Source: an uncultured Solirubrobacteraceae bacterium
GTDB taxonomy: Bacteria > Actinomycetota > Thermoleophilia > Solirubrobacterales > Solirubrobacteraceae
DNA: 14,316 nt
Direction: 5' to 3'
Assembly (NCBI GenBank): GCA_955652345.1
Contig: CATPBV010000302.1
Location: 1-14,316 of the forward strand
Part shown: positions 14,270-14,316 of the stretch, in pieces
Layout: the number at the start of each line of letters is the position of its first letter
Numbering within the stretch: position 1 is the first letter of the stretch
Made by a program: the position numbers and the translations under genes
Notes under the pieces: model-generated
Seen by the model: the letters and a program-made list of their open reading frames with translations, nothing else
Database searches by the model: none
What the model was told of the DNA's origin: nothing

Positions 14270-14304
14270 CGCGTTACGAGCGGCCGGATGCCGCTCGTAA
14301 TGCG
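14270..14304. terminator. Long hairpin at the right edge
   Basis: TTACGAGCGG (14274-14283) and CCGCTCGTAA (14291-14300) pair perfectly around a 7-nt loop. Four more outer pairs (one of them G-T) extend the stem to 14. It is probably a terminator, either for the tRNA-Thr transcript or for a minus-strand gene arriving from outside the window. The stretch 14045-14269 shows no gene that I can support. Confidence 0.5.
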
Positions 14305-14316
14305 TAGGTACTCGCG

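Overview
The window looks like chromosomal DNA of a high-GC, soil-type actinobacterium. The arylsulfotransferase-type beta-propeller, the DxxxD/HxE variant of the M23 peptidase and the small secreted protein with a C-terminal GDAGIGAA-type membrane anchor all recall Thermoleophilia (Solirubrobacterales/Gaiellales). This placement rests on protein style, not on a marker gene, so it is tentative. Several promoters carry a TAnnnT -10 box exactly 7 nt before a start codon, which fits the leaderless mRNAs common in Actinobacteria.

Layout. 1-155: upstream region of a minus-strand gene that leaves the window (only its Shine-Dalgarno and start codon are visible). 159-240: tRNA-Tyr, then a strong hairpin terminator. 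363-770 (-): small secreted/anchored protein. 933-1622 (-): Crp/Fnr-family regulator. 1748-2593 and 2611-2889 (+): a two-gene operon, divergent from the regulator, that encodes a heme-oxygenase-like diiron oxidase (HDO) and a 92-aa peptide with a nitrile-hydratase-like leader (NHLP), the leader type used by a class of RiPP precursors. 2951-5962 (-): a 1003-aa signalling protein (zinc ribbon, class III cyclase, AAA ATPase, helical repeats) convergent with the operon. 6052-6522 (-): SRPBCC protein. 6658-7989 (+): ACT-domain malic enzyme. 8209-9462 (+): secreted coiled-coil M23-like protein. 9513-13937 (+): a 1474-aa exported protein that fuses an arylsulfotransferase propeller, a phospholipase C/acid-phosphatase-type phosphoesterase and a DUF1254/DUF1214 module. 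13972-14044: tRNA-Thr. The right edge ends in a long hairpin.

How the parts may work together. The most interesting block is 933-5962: a Crp-type regulator, an HDO plus NHLP peptide, and a class III nucleotide cyclase lie side by side. A reasonable hypothesis is a cyclic-nucleotide-controlled peptide-modification locus in which the HDO oxidises the NHLP peptide. The peptide has no cysteine and no Gly-Gly protease site, and its tail beyond the leader is very short, so it is not a standard thiazole/oxazole or lanthipeptide precursor. A 12-bp palindromic core is shared between the promoter regions of the secreted protein and of the SRPBCC/malic enzyme pair and could be an operator. The right half of the window is an envelope/export block, whose main oddity is the triple enzyme fusion.
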